Numbered from the stretch's first letter, positions 15,092-23,433 are shown. The stretch: 64,000 nt of DNA from Mesorhizobium sp. 131-2-1 (GCF_016756535.1 NZ_AP023247.1:6262501-6326500); one strand, 5' to 3'. The notes: a model not told the origin generated them from the sequence alone. Numbers and translations are program-made.

Positions 15092-16003
15092 TTACCGGTC
15101 AGGATATAGGCGGCGTTTGAGCCGTTGAGCAGAGGTCATTTCCGCTTCTTCGTCAGCCTCGTCGTCATCGCCGGAGGCTGCCTCTCGCGACAGCATGATC
15201 AGTGCGAAGCCCTGCCGCTGCAGAAGGACTTGCTCGAAGAGGGGCGCGGCTTGACGACCCCTCTCCACATGAAGCCACACGCCGGCGTCGGTTTCGTCGA
15301 TCTCACTGGGCACGCCGATCTCATGCTTGCGCCGCAGCAGCAGCGAGTGCGCCGGAACCATGGCCCCGGTTGGGACTGATAGTTGGGGAAATTTGAGCGA
15401 GTCGCGATAGTCGCGCAGCACCTTGCCGTTTTGCGTCACCACAATGGCCACAGGTTCCTCGCGGAACTTGACGTAAGCGCGGCCGGCCGCCTCCTTGCTG
15501 ACGTCGTACTTCTTGGCGATGGCCGACAGTTGGCGGATGTCGGGATCGTTGCCCACGGCAACATCGACCCGGAATTTTGGGGGCGGCATAAGGAGCTGCG
15601 AGGCAAAGCGATTGGCCTCGACTTCCATTTTCAGCCGCCGATCCGACTCCCCGCCCTTCAGCGCCCGCATGTCCTGGAGCTTGCAAAGAAACCGTCCTTC
15701 GGCCGACGGCACATGCGACGGCATCAGGAAGTGCCCAAGCTCGTGGGCTATGGTGAAGCGCCGCCGCTCCCTAGGGCTCGCTTCGTTGAAGAGAATTGTT
15801 CCGTTGAACTTGTCGGCCGAGGTGAGAAGCCCGCCTTCGTAGCCGTCAGTGGTCAGGGGGACGATCTCGAGAATATCGAGGCGCAGGCACAATTCCTCAA
15901 TGGGCACCGGAATCGCCAGCTGCGGCTCGTGCTTGAGGATCTCCAGAACCAGGCGTTCGGGGCTGGCCGCATCGGCCAGATCGATGCGGCTGATGTTCAT
16001 CAC
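15092..16003 (-). CDS. ImmA/IrrE-family metallo-endopeptidase
   Basis: This 303-residue protein contains the zinc-peptidase motif HELGH (in TIAHELGHFLMPS, around residue 90) with an EANRFASQLLMP segment after it, both typical of the ImmA/IrrE family. Such proteases cut a partner repressor to switch on element excision or stress genes. The start overlaps the stop of the XRE-family regulator gene by 4 bases (ATGA), giving a two-gene regulator/protease module. The C-terminal about 120 residues extend beyond the minimal ImmA domain and include a basic end. Likely substrate is the co-encoded XRE protein, by analogy with ImmR/ImmA. Confidence 0.9.
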   Translation of the reverse strand: MMNISRIDLADAASPERLVLEILKHEPQLAIPVPIEELCLRLDILEIVPLTTDGYEGGLLTSADKFNGTILFNEASPRERRRFTIAHELGHFLMPSHVPSAEGRFLCKLQDMRALKGGESDRRLKMEVEANRFASQLLMPPPKFRVDVAVGNDPDIRQLSAIAKKYDVSKEAAGRAYVKFREEPVAIVVTQNGKVLRDYRDSLKFPQLSVPTGAMVPAHSLLLRRKHEIGVPSEIDETDAGVWLHVERGRQAAPLFEQVLLQRQGFALIMLSREAASGDDDEADEEAEMTSAQRLKRRLYPDR

Positions 16004-16326
16004 TTGGAGCGGCTCGCCTTGAGACGCTCGGCCAGCAAGGCAATGGTTTCCCGGTCGGCCGGCGAAAGCTCACTGAGATTGCGGTAGAGCGCCACGAGTT
16101 CGGGTTCCTCCTGGCCCGCGGCCGGATTTTCGCCAACCAGATCCGCGACGCCGATCTTGTAATAGTCAGCAAGGCCTTTAAGCAGGACAAGGGATGGGTT
16201 TTTGCTGGCGCCGCGTTCAAGGTCCCAGATATGCGCCTTGGAGGCCCCGACTGCGTCGGCGACCTCCTGCAGCGATTTCCCGCTGCGCACACGCAGCTGC
16301 TTCAGCTTGACGGCCAGTTCTACCAT
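16000..16326 (-). CDS. XRE-family helix-turn-helix regulator
   Basis: This 108-residue protein has an N-terminal lambda-repressor-like domain (LKQLRVRSGKSLQEVADAVGASKAHIWDLE over about residues 7-36) and a short acidic C-terminal tail. It is the likely DNA-binding partner and substrate of the ImmA-like protease encoded immediately downstream. It is transcribed away from the ubiquitin-like operon on its right, with about 150 bases between, so it could also control that operon. Confidence 0.9.
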   Translation of the reverse strand: MVELAVKLKQLRVRSGKSLQEVADAVGASKAHIWDLERGASKNPSLVLLKGLADYYKIGVADLVGENPAAGQEEPELVALYRNLSELSPADRETIALLAERLKASRSK

Positions 16327-16480
16327 TCAGTCCTTCTCCGGAATCATTTTTGGCGCGCACGCTTTCGCGGCGCGCCGTCTGATTAGGCACTACAACATCA
16401 TACCATGGGCATTGACGCAACCCGCGTCGTAAGATATAGTTGTACGCACTTGTAGCAAACGAACCTTAATGGAGACTTTT

Positions 16481-16702
16481 ATGGGCAAAAATCAGCATGT
16501 CGTACCTCGCGACGGTCAGTGGGCGGTGCTCGGCGCCGGCAACAGCCGCGCCACTTCCCTTCATCCGACCCAGGCCGACGCGATTGCCTCGGCAAGGGAC
16601 ATCGCCATCAACCAGCAAAGCGAGGTGGTGATCCATCGGCCGAACGGACAGATCCGTGACTCGAACTCTTACGGCAACGATCCCTTCCCGCCGCGCGGTT
16701 AG
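16481..16702 (+). CDS. DUF2188 small protein
   Basis: This 73-residue protein matches the DUF2188 pattern: an N-terminal HVVPRDGQWAVLGAGNSRAT, a helix rich in alanine (TQADAIASARDIA) and EVVIHRPNGQIRDSNSYGND at the end. The ATG at 16481 has GGAGA at a good distance. DUF2188 proteins are small alpha/beta proteins of unknown role, frequent on plasmids and mobile elements. It is the first gene of a rightward operon with the multiubiquitin, ThiF-like and DUF6527 genes. Confidence 0.85.
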   Translation: MGKNQHVVPRDGQWAVLGAGNSRATSLHPTQADAIASARDIAINQQSEVVIHRPNGQIRDSNSYGNDPFPPRG

Positions 16703-16728
16703 CGGCTTCAACAAAAGGATACTCCAAA

Positions 16729-16958
16729 ATGCAGACCCAGCAGGCAGCCCCTACGAGGTCCCGAAGAAGGACACCATCAGCTACGCCGAGGTGATGACGC
16801 TTGCCTACCCCGATTATCCGCAGCACCCCGAGATCACCTACTCGGTAACTTACACGCGCGGCGATGGCCACAAGCCGGAAGGCATCCTGGCTCCGGGTGG
16901 CAGCGTGAAGGTCAAGGAAGGGATGGTCTTCAGTGTTAATCGAACTGGCCAGTCATAA
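16729..16958 (+). pseudogene. Multiubiquitin-domain ubiquitin-like protein, 5' end damaged
   Basis: The reading frame ending at 16958 contains a good multiubiquitin-type beta-grasp domain (YEVPKKDTISYAEVMTLAYP, ITYSVTYTRGDGHKPEG, SVKVKEGMVFSVNRTGQS). An ATG with an AAGGA site at 16729 lies in a different frame and only 20 bases from the PYEV codons, too close to encode the first strand of the fold. The simplest explanation is a small deletion that removed the start of the domain and shifted the frame. An in-frame GTG at 16656 inside the DUF2188 gene could in principle still start translation but would give an unrelated N-terminus. Normally this protein would be the modifier conjugated by the E1-like protein encoded next. 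Confidence 0.7.
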
Positions 16959-18107
16959 CGACGATATCCGTCGCCTGCTCGAAAAGGGCTATGCCCTGAG
17001 GGTGGACACATTGCACCTCGTGGTCCGGGACATTCCTTACCTCGACCACGAGGGCGCGCTTCAGACCGGGTCCATTGTCGCCAAACTCGTCCCTGTCGAC
17101 GAGCATCACTTCGTGCAGGATGACCATCAGGTCTATTTTGCCGGATCGGCCCCATACAGCCTCGAAGGACAGCCCGTCGCCAACCTTGCCGGCGGTGCAA
17201 CGACCATTCCCTTGTCGCATGACGACGTCGTCGTCGAGCGGTCGTTCTCCAACAAGCCGCCGGCCGGCTTTGCGAACTTCTTCGACAAGATCGAGCACTA
17301 TGTCGCCCTGATTTCCGGGCCGGCGATAGAGCGGTTTCCGCAGGCCACCCCCCTCACCTTTCGCGTCGATCCCGACATCGTGCCGGAGTCCGTGTTCAAG
17401 GTTCATGACTCCCTGACCAGCCGCGCCGAGATCGCCGATCTCGCCAGCGTCTTCGTCGACGACGTCATCGCCATCAGCGGGCTTGGTGGCACCGGCTCCT
17501 ATGTTCTGGATTTCATGGTCAAGTCCAGGGCCAGGGAGATCCGCGGCTTTGACGGTGACCTGTTTTACCCGCACAACGCGTTCCGGTCGCCAGGTGCCCT
17601 GGATCTCGATGACTGGCAAAAGTCGAAGGCCTCGGTCGCCGAAAAGCGCTACACGAACTTTCGGAATGGACTGTCCATGCGGCAGGTCTATATCGATGCT
17701 TCTTCCACGGCCGAGCTTGAAGGGGTGACGTTTGCGTTCGTTTGCGTCGACAAAGGCTCTGCCCGCGCCGCCATCTTCGACCTTTTGACGGGGATGGGAA
17801 TACCTTTCATCGACGTCGGCAGGGCCTCAATCGCAAACAGGGTCCGTTGGCTGGCACACTGCGCGCGACCTATTTCAGCGCCGAGGATGCTGAAAAGGTT
17901 CGGGCCATGAACTTGGCCGAAACGGTGGATGACCCTGACAACGCTTACCGGCAGAACGTCCAGATCGCGGAGCTGAACGCCATCAATGCAGCCCTTGCCG
18001 TTATGATGTACAAGCAGCGGCGGGGCTTTTACGTCGACGACAGTTCGGCGTACCATTTGCTCATGGATACGAGCACTCTCCGGATCATGTCGGAGCGCGA
18101 CATATGA
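16933..18107 (+). pseudogene. ThiF/E1-like protein (DUF6791-ThiF type), single frameshift
   Basis: The gene starts at a GTG overlapping the multiubiquitin frame. It encodes an N-terminal domain of about 180 residues typical of E1-like proteins that partner multiubiquitin, then a ThiF/E1 Rossmann domain (IAISGLGGTGSYVLD near residue 180, FDGDLF, and FAFVCVDKG). The frame breaks at about 17821-17825: IDVG continues as RASIANR to a stop at 17910, whereas a one-base shift restores GLNRKQGPLAGTL and the remaining coding sequence to 18107. A single missing base would explain this. Restored, the protein would be 391-392 residues. Its stop overlaps the DUF6527 start by 4 bases, so the operon was once translationally coupled. 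Confidence 0.8.
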
Positions 18108-18511
18108 CGGACTTGGCGCTCCGGCACGTCCAGTACGTGCCAAAACAGCTCGAGCCAGGCATTCTCTACGTGTCGAAGGAGTTTGCAGTGGCCGCCCATC
18201 TTTGTGCATGCGGCTGCGGTAACAAAGTCTCGGTCCCGCTGGGCCCGGCCGAATGGACGTTGTCCGAGCGCGGCGGCCTTGCAACACTGCGCCCCTCGAT
18301 CGGCAACTGGCAGCTGCCTTGCAAGTCCCACTACCTGATCACCGACAGCCGGATCGACTGGGCGCCGCGTTGGAGCGAGGCACAAATAGCTGCCGGCCGC
18401 CGATCGGAAGAGAAACGGCGCGAGGCTTACTTCAAGACACGTCAGCCGAAGCGTGGTCTGGTCGGACGCCTGTGGAACGCGTTCCTCAAACTGCTTGGAT
18501 GGCGCGAATGA
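18104..18511 (+). CDS. DUF6527 protein
   Basis: This 135-residue protein has a CACGCG zinc-binding-like knuckle near residue 36 and a second segment LPCKSHYLITDSRIDWAP containing Cys and His, the pattern of DUF6527 proteins found beside multiubiquitin and E1-like genes. These four putative ligands suggest a metal-binding fold. Its biochemical role is not known; it has been suggested that such proteins act in the ubiquitin-like conjugation pathway, which is inference from gene neighbourhood. It overlaps the genes on both sides by ATGA, consistent with a single operon. It has a basic C-terminal tail. Confidence 0.75.
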   Translation: MTDLALRHVQYVPKQLEPGILYVSKEFAVAAHLCACGCGNKVSVPLGPAEWTLSERGGLATLRPSIGNWQLPCKSHYLITDSRIDWAPRWSEAQIAAGRRSEEKRREAYFKTRQPKRGLVGRLWNAFLKLLGWRE

Positions 18512-19200
18512 CGACGCCTTCGTCCGAAGTTGCGCTGTCGCCCTGGAAAGACGGGCTGGTCCCGATGGTCCATTGCCCCGAATGCCACGCCCTTTATAGG
18601 GACGTGCATCGTCCGTGTCCGGTCTGCCAGCATCAGATGCAGCCGGACGCGTTTCCCGAGTTGCACGGCTGCGTCGTCGCTCCGCGATATACTTTGCCGG
18701 GAGCGGCCCCCTATACAATCTTCGTGCTGCTCGGCTTGATGCGGAACGAATGGGAGCGGCCGCTAACCGATTCGGCCGGGATATCTGGGCGCGTTTCCCA
18801 GCGCCTGGTCATCGTAATCCTGTTCTGGACGGCCTTTGAAGTGTTGATGGAGCGGTTCTTCGAGGCCGCATTCGCGGATGATCCCGAGAGCAAGGAACTT
18901 CGCCGGACGCCCAACATTGGGCAAAGGCTGGACCGGGTCTACCGCGACCGTTGGGGCAAGACCTTCTGGGACGATCTGGCCGACACAGGATACCCGGAGG
19001 TGGCCCGCCACCTTCAGACCGTTCAGCATCGGCGCAACGCGTTCATTCACGGAAACGCCGAGGCGATCGACGATGCGCTCGTCGCCTCGACAATCGCCAG
19101 CTTGCTGGACGTCCAACTGGCCTGGATCGCTCTGTTCAATAAGCGCTGCACCGGCAGGCAGAACAAGATTCCGGTATGGGCGTTCGAGCCGAAGCCGTGA
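18508..19200 (+). CDS. Zinc-ribbon protein with HEPN-like domain
   Basis: Starting at the ATG that overlaps the previous stop, this is a 230-residue protein. Residues about 20-45 form a zinc ribbon (HCPECH ... CPVCQ). The rest is helical and contains QHRRNAFIHGNAE near residue 178, which fits the R-x4-6-H active motif of HEPN ribonuclease-type domains. It is the last gene of the DUF2188/multiubiquitin/E1/DUF6527 operon. HEPN proteins are frequent RNase effectors of defence systems, so it may be the effector of this operon, but the assignment rests on the short motif and helical character only. Confidence 0.6.
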   Translation: MTTPSSEVALSPWKDGLVPMVHCPECHALYRDVHRPCPVCQHQMQPDAFPELHGCVVAPRYTLPGAAPYTIFVLLGLMRNEWERPLTDSAGISGRVSQRLVIVILFWTAFEVLMERFFEAAFADDPESKELRRTPNIGQRLDRVYRDRWGKTFWDDLADTGYPEVARHLQTVQHRRNAFIHGNAEAIDDALVASTIASLLDVQLAWIALFNKRCTGRQNKIPVWAFEPKP

Positions 19201-19235
19201 TCCGGCGGGCTGAAGGTTGGCCCGACCGCCAAATT

Positions 19236-19874
19236 TCAAGCCGCCCCCTGCTTGGCGAGATGATCTGAAATTGCCTTACGGACCGCTTTGGAAAACAGCG
19301 CTCGGCGCTGCGGATTCGCGACGAGCGCGTCCCGCAGCGATTTTGGCAGCTCAAGCTGCACACCGGCCTGGTTGATTCCGCGATTGCAAATGTTGTTCTT
19401 GTGTTCGCCAGGCAGCCGGTGGCCCGAGGTGATGGCTTTGAAGCCAGCTGCCTCCAGTGCCGCCGCGATCGCGTCGCGCAACTCCTTGCCTAGGCCTCCG
19501 AGCCAGATCGTTTCCGGGTCGTCGCCGTCGGCACGGCCATGCATGCCGATTACAATCCGGGCCCTGCTGACCAGGTCGGCGCATCGATTTTGGTCGAAAT
19601 ACTCGGACGGTATATGCAGTTCGGAATGCGGTCGTTTCGGCTTGAGCCCCTCAAACAGGTAGAGCGAGAAATCATCTCCCGCGACGGCGGTGGCCAATTC
19701 AGACGTGCCATGCTCAATCCAGCCGCCATGCGGCGCGACAATTGCCACGGCCGAAGCTCGATCCAGAACCAGGAAATCGTAGTCAACGCCCTGCGTCTTC
19801 TCGGCTGCCAAGTCAGCGAAAGCCATGTACTCGCCTTTTCTGGTCTTCCGCAGAATGCTTGGAGATTGATTCAT
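19236..19874 (-). CDS. Poly-gamma-glutamate hydrolase-like protein (PghP family)
   Basis: This 212-residue protein resembles the phage-type poly-gamma-glutamate hydrolase family: VAIVAPHGGWIEHGTSELA near residue 45 (metal-binding His and Glu), DDFSLYLFEGLKP, HSELHIPSEYFDQ (His) and IVIGMHGRADGDD (His). These fit a zinc carboxypeptidase-like active site. The ATG at 19874 has GGGAG upstream. Such enzymes are carried by phages to strip capsule polymer, and related proteins occur in accessory regions. It is transcribed toward the HEPN-like gene (convergent) and is not obviously part of an operon. Confidence 0.8.
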   Translation of the reverse strand: MNQSPSILRKTRKGEYMAFADLAAEKTQGVDYDFLVLDRASAVAIVAPHGGWIEHGTSELATAVAGDDFSLYLFEGLKPKRPHSELHIPSEYFDQNRCADLVSRARIVIGMHGRADGDDPETIWLGGLGKELRDAIAAALEAAGFKAITSGHRLPGEHKNNICNRGINQAGVQLELPKSLRDALVANPQRRALFSKAVRKAISDHLAKQGAA

Positions 19875-20081
19875 CGCTAGCTCCCTGTCCGGTTCCTAGA
19901 TCCTCCCGATCGCAACGAACACGGCCAATGGCCGATGCGGCACCGGCAAGCGACCTCTCCGGGGGATAACTGGTAAGTTCACTCTTTGTTCTATCCGGTC
20001 GCCGTCCAATCCTGTATGTCATCAGTGTGCTATGCAGCCTCCGGTTTTGCGCCAAGCTGTACGGACAATGAAAGCCTACCC

Positions 20082-20909
20082 GTGACAGACCGTGAAATCC
20101 ACCTCTACCTCGATGACAGCGGCAGCCGCGAGCCAGACCGAGAGCCTAAAGAGAAGCGCCGGGACGAAATGGACTATTTCGCCCTCGGCGGCATCCTCAT
20201 CAACGAGGAAGACGTCGATGAGCTCTATGCCCGCCACAAGGCCTTCTGCCAGAAGCACGGCATCACCTACCCGCTCCCCTCCTGGGCCATCCGCGGCGGC
20301 CGTGGCGACTTCGGCTGGCTAAAGAAGCCGGAGTCCGCTTTTGAATTCCTGGGCGATCTGCAGGGGATGCTTCTCGCGCTGCCCGTGATCGGCATCGCCG
20401 CGGTGATCGACCGACCGGGCTACGTTGCCCGTTACCGGGACCGGTATCAGGATCAGCTCTGGTTCATGTGCAAGACCGCCTACTGCATCCTGATCGAGCG
20501 CGCCGCCAAATATGCCCGCAGCCAGGACCGCAAGCTGCGCGTGTTCTTCGAGAGGGCTGGCAAAGCCGAGGACCGCGACCTGATAGCCTACACGCGGATC
20601 CTGAAGACGCAGGGGATGCCGTTCGATGGCGTCAACTCCGCCAGCTACGGGTCATTAACCGCTGAGGAGTTCAAAGACATCGTGCGCGGGGAGCCGCGCG
20701 GCAGAACCAAAGCCACGCCGATGTTGCAGATCGCCGATCTCTACCTCTATCCGATGGCCAAGGGCGGCTATGACCCGTCCTACCGGCCCTACAGGGCCCT
20801 GATGGACCACAAGCGTCTCATCGACGCGCACCTGCCGCCCGAGGACCTGGCATCCTGCGGCATCAAATACAGCTGTTTTGAACGGATAAAAAACAAAGAC
20901 CCGGACTAG
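20082..20909 (+). CDS. DUF3800 domain protein
   Basis: This is a 275-residue DUF3800 protein with the family's N-terminal acidic motif IHLYLDDSGSRE and a second acidic cluster around YLYPMAKGGYD. The family is thought to have an RNase H-like fold with acidic catalytic residues, and is common on phages and in defence islands. The GTG at 20082 (VTDREIHLYLDDSG) is preferred; a longer in-frame start at 19986 would add 32 unrelated residues. A good terminator hairpin overlaps the stop codon. Function unknown. Confidence 0.8.
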   Translation: MTDREIHLYLDDSGSREPDREPKEKRRDEMDYFALGGILINEEDVDELYARHKAFCQKHGITYPLPSWAIRGGRGDFGWLKKPESAFEFLGDLQGMLLALPVIGIAAVIDRPGYVARYRDRYQDQLWFMCKTAYCILIERAAKYARSQDRKLRVFFERAGKAEDRDLIAYTRILKTQGMPFDGVNSASYGSLTAEEFKDIVRGEPRGRTKATPMLQIADLYLYPMAKGGYDPSYRPYRALMDHKRLIDAHLPPEDLASCGIKYSCFERIKNKDPD

Positions 20910-20924
20910 CCGGGCCTTCGTTTT
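20895..20924 (+). terminator. Intrinsic terminator after DUF3800 gene
   Basis: A hairpin with core arms CCCGG and CCGGG around loop ACTAG, extendable by AAG/CTT across one mismatch, is followed by CGTTTT. The stop codon TAG lies in the loop. Confidence 0.65.
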
Positions 20925-21115
20925 GAAATGGTCGGCTGGCGCCTTGGCGCCCTCTTCTTTGGGTGCAGCGCGGTTCCCCGGCCCCTGAATCCAAGGACAT
21001 AGGCCGGATGAACCTTGAAACACCCTCCCCCTGAATCCAGAATCGTCCCCGATGCCCTTGCGTCATCACGGGAAACCACCATATCTGGATGCAGTTCACC
21101 ACAGGGAAGCCCGAG

Positions 21116-21598
21116 ATGGCCCAGCCAGAAACCGCCAAAGCAGACGTCGATAAGCTACGCACCAATGAGAAGAAGTGGACCAAGGCACTCATGGCCACAG
21201 GCTGGAGCGCTTTCCCGAACATCATCATCGAGAAGCAGCAGGCCCTCGGGCTCGATGCGCTCGATATGAACATCATCATCCACCTGGTCCAGTACTGGTG
21301 GCTGCCCGATAACCTCCCCCACCCCTCGGTCGAAACCATCGCCAAGTCCATTGGGGTGACGCCCCGCACCATTCAGAAGCGCATTGCCGCCCTCGAGGCT
21401 CTTAAACTTCTTGGCCGGGAAGAACGGCGCAACACGCCCAATGGCAGCATGACGAACCGCTATCACTTCGACGGCTTGATCGAGGCTGCCAGGCCGTTTG
21501 CGCTCGAAAAGGCCGCCGAGATCAAGAAGGCAGCGCAGGAACGGTCGGACCGGCTGAAGCGCAAGAAGCCGCAGCTGGTCGTGGACAACGATGCGTAA
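21116..21598 (+). CDS. Helix-turn-helix protein, replication-initiator or regulator-like
   Basis: This 160-residue protein has a winged helix-turn-helix core (HPSVETIAKSIGVTPRTIQKRIAALEALKLL at about residues 70-100), followed by a tyrosine-rich wing and a highly charged helical C-terminus rich in Lys and Glu. The pattern (LDMNIIIHLVQYWW, then the helix-turn-helix) is like RepA/RepC or phage replication-type DNA-binding proteins. The ATG at 21116 is preceded by GGGAAG. It ends only 6 bases before the tRNA-like gene, so the two may share a transcript. Confidence 0.75.
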   Translation: MAQPETAKADVDKLRTNEKKWTKALMATGWSAFPNIIIEKQQALGLDALDMNIIIHLVQYWWLPDNLPHPSVETIAKSIGVTPRTIQKRIAALEALKLLGREERRNTPNGSMTNRYHFDGLIEAARPFALEKAAEIKKAAQERSDRLKRKKPQLVVDNDA

Positions 21599-21604
21599 GC
21601 AGAT

Positions 21605-21712
21605 CGTGGCGTAGCTCAGAGGATAGAGCGCCTCGCTTTCGACCTGGGTGGTGCGTGACACCGCTATCTAGGGGCGAGGAGGTCGCAGGTTCAAGTCCTG
21701 CCGTCACGCCCA
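21605..21712 (+). tRNA. tRNA-like gene with a 39-base anticodon loop (isotype undetermined)
   Basis: A full cloverleaf can be drawn by hand. Acceptor arms CGTGGCG and CGTCACG pair with one G-U; the D-arm is GCTC/GAGC around AGAGGATA; the anticodon stem is CCTCG/CGAGG; the variable loop is AGGTC; the T-arm is GCAGG/CCTGC around TTCAAGT; a C and an encoded CCA follow. The anticodon loop, however, runs from 21636 to 21674 (39 bases instead of 7). Its inside can form a second hairpin (GGTG pairing with CACC, with CCT/AGG outside). The first seven loop bases CTTTCGA could present an anticodon, but which triplet would be read is unclear. The body is most like Arg-type tRNAs. It may be a tRNA with an insertion, a decayed tRNA, or a tRNA-mimic. 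Confidence 0.7.
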
Positions 21713-21741
21713 TCGTTTCCCATACCGCGCCTAGGCCTTGC

Positions 21742-22794
21742 CTAGGCGGCGGGAAAGGTCGCCAGATTCCCCGCGTAAGTGCGCATCTGCAGGCGCCGAT
21801 CTTGGTATTTGCCACGGTAGTTGAACAGCGCCAGGAGCTGCATTTCAAGGAGCCATTGCGAGGCATCCCAGGCGTGGAAAATGTCCATGTCGTAATTGAA
21901 GGGCGACGAATGCGTGACGCCGTTGCGAAATTCGGTCAGCAATGAGAATCCGTCGGCGACCGGCTGCCCCTTCTTGGGTTTTAAGCGCTTGCGAAGGAGG
22001 TCAGATTGATCAGCCGGGTCTCCTTCGATCTTGAGCAGACGGGTACAGGCCCTGATGCGTTCGGCAAGACTTACATTGCGCAACATCCAAACGCTCCACC
22101 CTCCGCGTGTCCCGAGGACATAGGCCGCGAGCGTTTCCAGGCCGGCCGCCGACATGATGACCGCCGTCTCCACCGAATCGTAACGGGCCAGGTTTGCGAT
22201 CTTGTAGTAGGCCAAAGCTCGCCCGACGCCGCGCTTAGCCTCCGGGGTCTGAAAAATGGTCATGTAGCTGGTAAACACTGCCGGCAAGTCGTCTGCCATT
22301 GCCCAATGAAACCAGTTTTTCGGTGCCTCCAGCCTGTCGGCCCGGGAGAATCCCAGACATCTGAACCCGTTTCGGGCAGCGTTGCGGACCTCGCCATATC
22401 CGACCCGTGTGCCCTTAATGAAACCAAGGAAGGAGCAAACTTGGCTAAGGAATTCATAGAGCTTGGCGGCCTTCAGGGGTTTGCCATCCAAGGATCGAAT
22501 CAGCGCCCGATGTGAAATGGTGCGCAGCAGCGGCAAGCGGACACCCCCTCCGCCCAAGGCGAGGAAGTGGTCGAATGGCTGCACGGCCACTGCCAAATTG
22601 CCGAATTGCAACTCGATTTCGATCTTTTTTGGATGAATTGACGGACCGGATAGAATGACAGCCTCCGCCAATCCCTTGGATTTCCCCGCAAGATCCAGAG
22701 GTGAGAACCGCGATGTCGCTGAGAATTCTTCGTGCCCGACAAAGTGATACTTATGGGAAAGCATCAGGAACTCATGTCCTGCGCCCGGCGCCAC
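21742..22794 (-). CDS. Hypothetical HEPN-like protein
   Basis: This protein of up to 350 residues matches no family I can name with certainty. The N-terminal half is mixed, with strand-like segments (KIEIELQFGNLAVAVQPF), and the C-terminal half is helical, with TEFRNGVTHSSPF near residue 297, which fits the R-x4-H motif of Apea-like HEPN domains. The longest frame begins at a GTG (22794); an ATG ten codons later is an alternative and neither has a clear ribosome-binding site. It ends 30 bases from the tRNA-like gene, on the opposite strand. A defence-type RNase role is a guess from the motif and surroundings. Confidence 0.55.
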   Translation of the reverse strand: MAPGAGHEFLMLSHKYHFVGHEEFSATSRFSPLDLAGKSKGLAEAVILSGPSIHPKKIEIELQFGNLAVAVQPFDHFLALGGGGVRLPLLRTISHRALIRSLDGKPLKAAKLYEFLSQVCSFLGFIKGTRVGYGEVRNAARNGFRCLGFSRADRLEAPKNWFHWAMADDLPAVFTSYMTIFQTPEAKRGVGRALAYYKIANLARYDSVETAVIMSAAGLETLAAYVLGTRGGWSVWMLRNVSLAERIRACTRLLKIEGDPADQSDLLRKRLKPKKGQPVADGFSLLTEFRNGVTHSSPFNYDMDIFHAWDASQWLLEMQLLALFNYRGKYQDRRLQMRTYAGNLATFPAA

Positions 22795-22888
22795 CCATCG
22801 ACTTGTTTGAGACTGCGCTTAATCGGGCCATCCCAGAGCTCCTGAACCGCCGCGTTGGCGTGCCCGGCAATAGTTACGACGTTGCGAA

Positions 22889-23172
22889 AGTGCGCGTCCC
22901 GGATCACATAGAGTTGGGCATCCTGCAGATGCCAGGCCGCAGCGCGCGCCTGGAAGAGGGCTTCTGGATGCGGATGGAGGACATGGTCGACGGCATCGTG
23001 CCGCAGATGCTGCCCTTCCTTAAGGAAAAACCCTTCGCCTTTATCGGGTTTTGCTATGGCGGCGTCCAGGCCTTCGAGGTTGCCCAGCGGGTGCGCCGCG
23101 ATCACGGGCTAGAGCCGGAACACTTCTTCGTGGCCGGTGGTCGCTCGCCACAGATTTATCGACTCGACCGTG
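22889..23172 (+). pseudogene. Type II thioesterase fragment (GrsT-like)
   Basis: One frame over these bases encodes about 95 residues of an alpha/beta-hydrolase thioesterase of the kind that accompanies NRPS clusters: HIELGILQMPGRSARLEE, a long helix, then FAFIGFCYGGVQAFEVA, in which the nucleophile elbow carries Cys (GFCYGG), and FFVAGGRSPQIYRLD. The start, the oxyanion region and the C-terminal lid and histidine are missing. Upstream it runs into the 5' part of the HEPN-like gene and downstream it is joined to a transposase fragment. It may be a relic of a second biosynthetic cluster, or of the one at 5-9 kb. Confidence 0.65.
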
Positions 23173-23204
23173 CCGGCCTCGGCATGCAACCGGCTTCGGA
23201 CCTT

Positions 23205-23433
23205 TTTGAACCGTCGTTTCAATGGGCTTCAATCGGAGTTGCAACGCGGGTGGGAGTGAAGCCAAACCGACGAGATAATGCTTGCCTGCGTTGCCACCCT
23301 TACCCTGAACAACGCGCACCTCCAGAGCGTGCCCTCGCCAGTTGCCACGCTGGCAGGCCTTCCAAACTGCCTGCCGCGAGATTCCTGCCGACTTGGCGAG
23401 CAGGTTGAGTGGGACGAATTCTTTCCTCGACAT
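23205..23433 (-). mobile_element. Mu-type transposase N-terminal fragment
   Basis: From an ATG at 23433 the minus strand encodes about 75 residues (MSRKEFVPLNLLAKSAGISR, then AVWKACQRGNWRGH and LASLPPALQLRLKP) that look like the N-terminal DNA-binding region of Mu-like transposases. The similarity stops abruptly at about 23205 where the thioesterase fragment begins, so only a stub of the transposase is left. It is consistent with an element having inserted here and been deleted. Confidence 0.45.

Noticed and set aside
15092..16326. HigBA- or RelBE-type toxin-antitoxin
   Set aside because: The partner of the XRE gene has an HELGH zinc-protease motif, so ImmA/XRE is the right class.
21636..21674. 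Group I or archaeal-type tRNA intron
   Set aside because: Far too short for a group I intron, and no bulge-helix-bulge splice structure is evident. The insertion is left unclassified.
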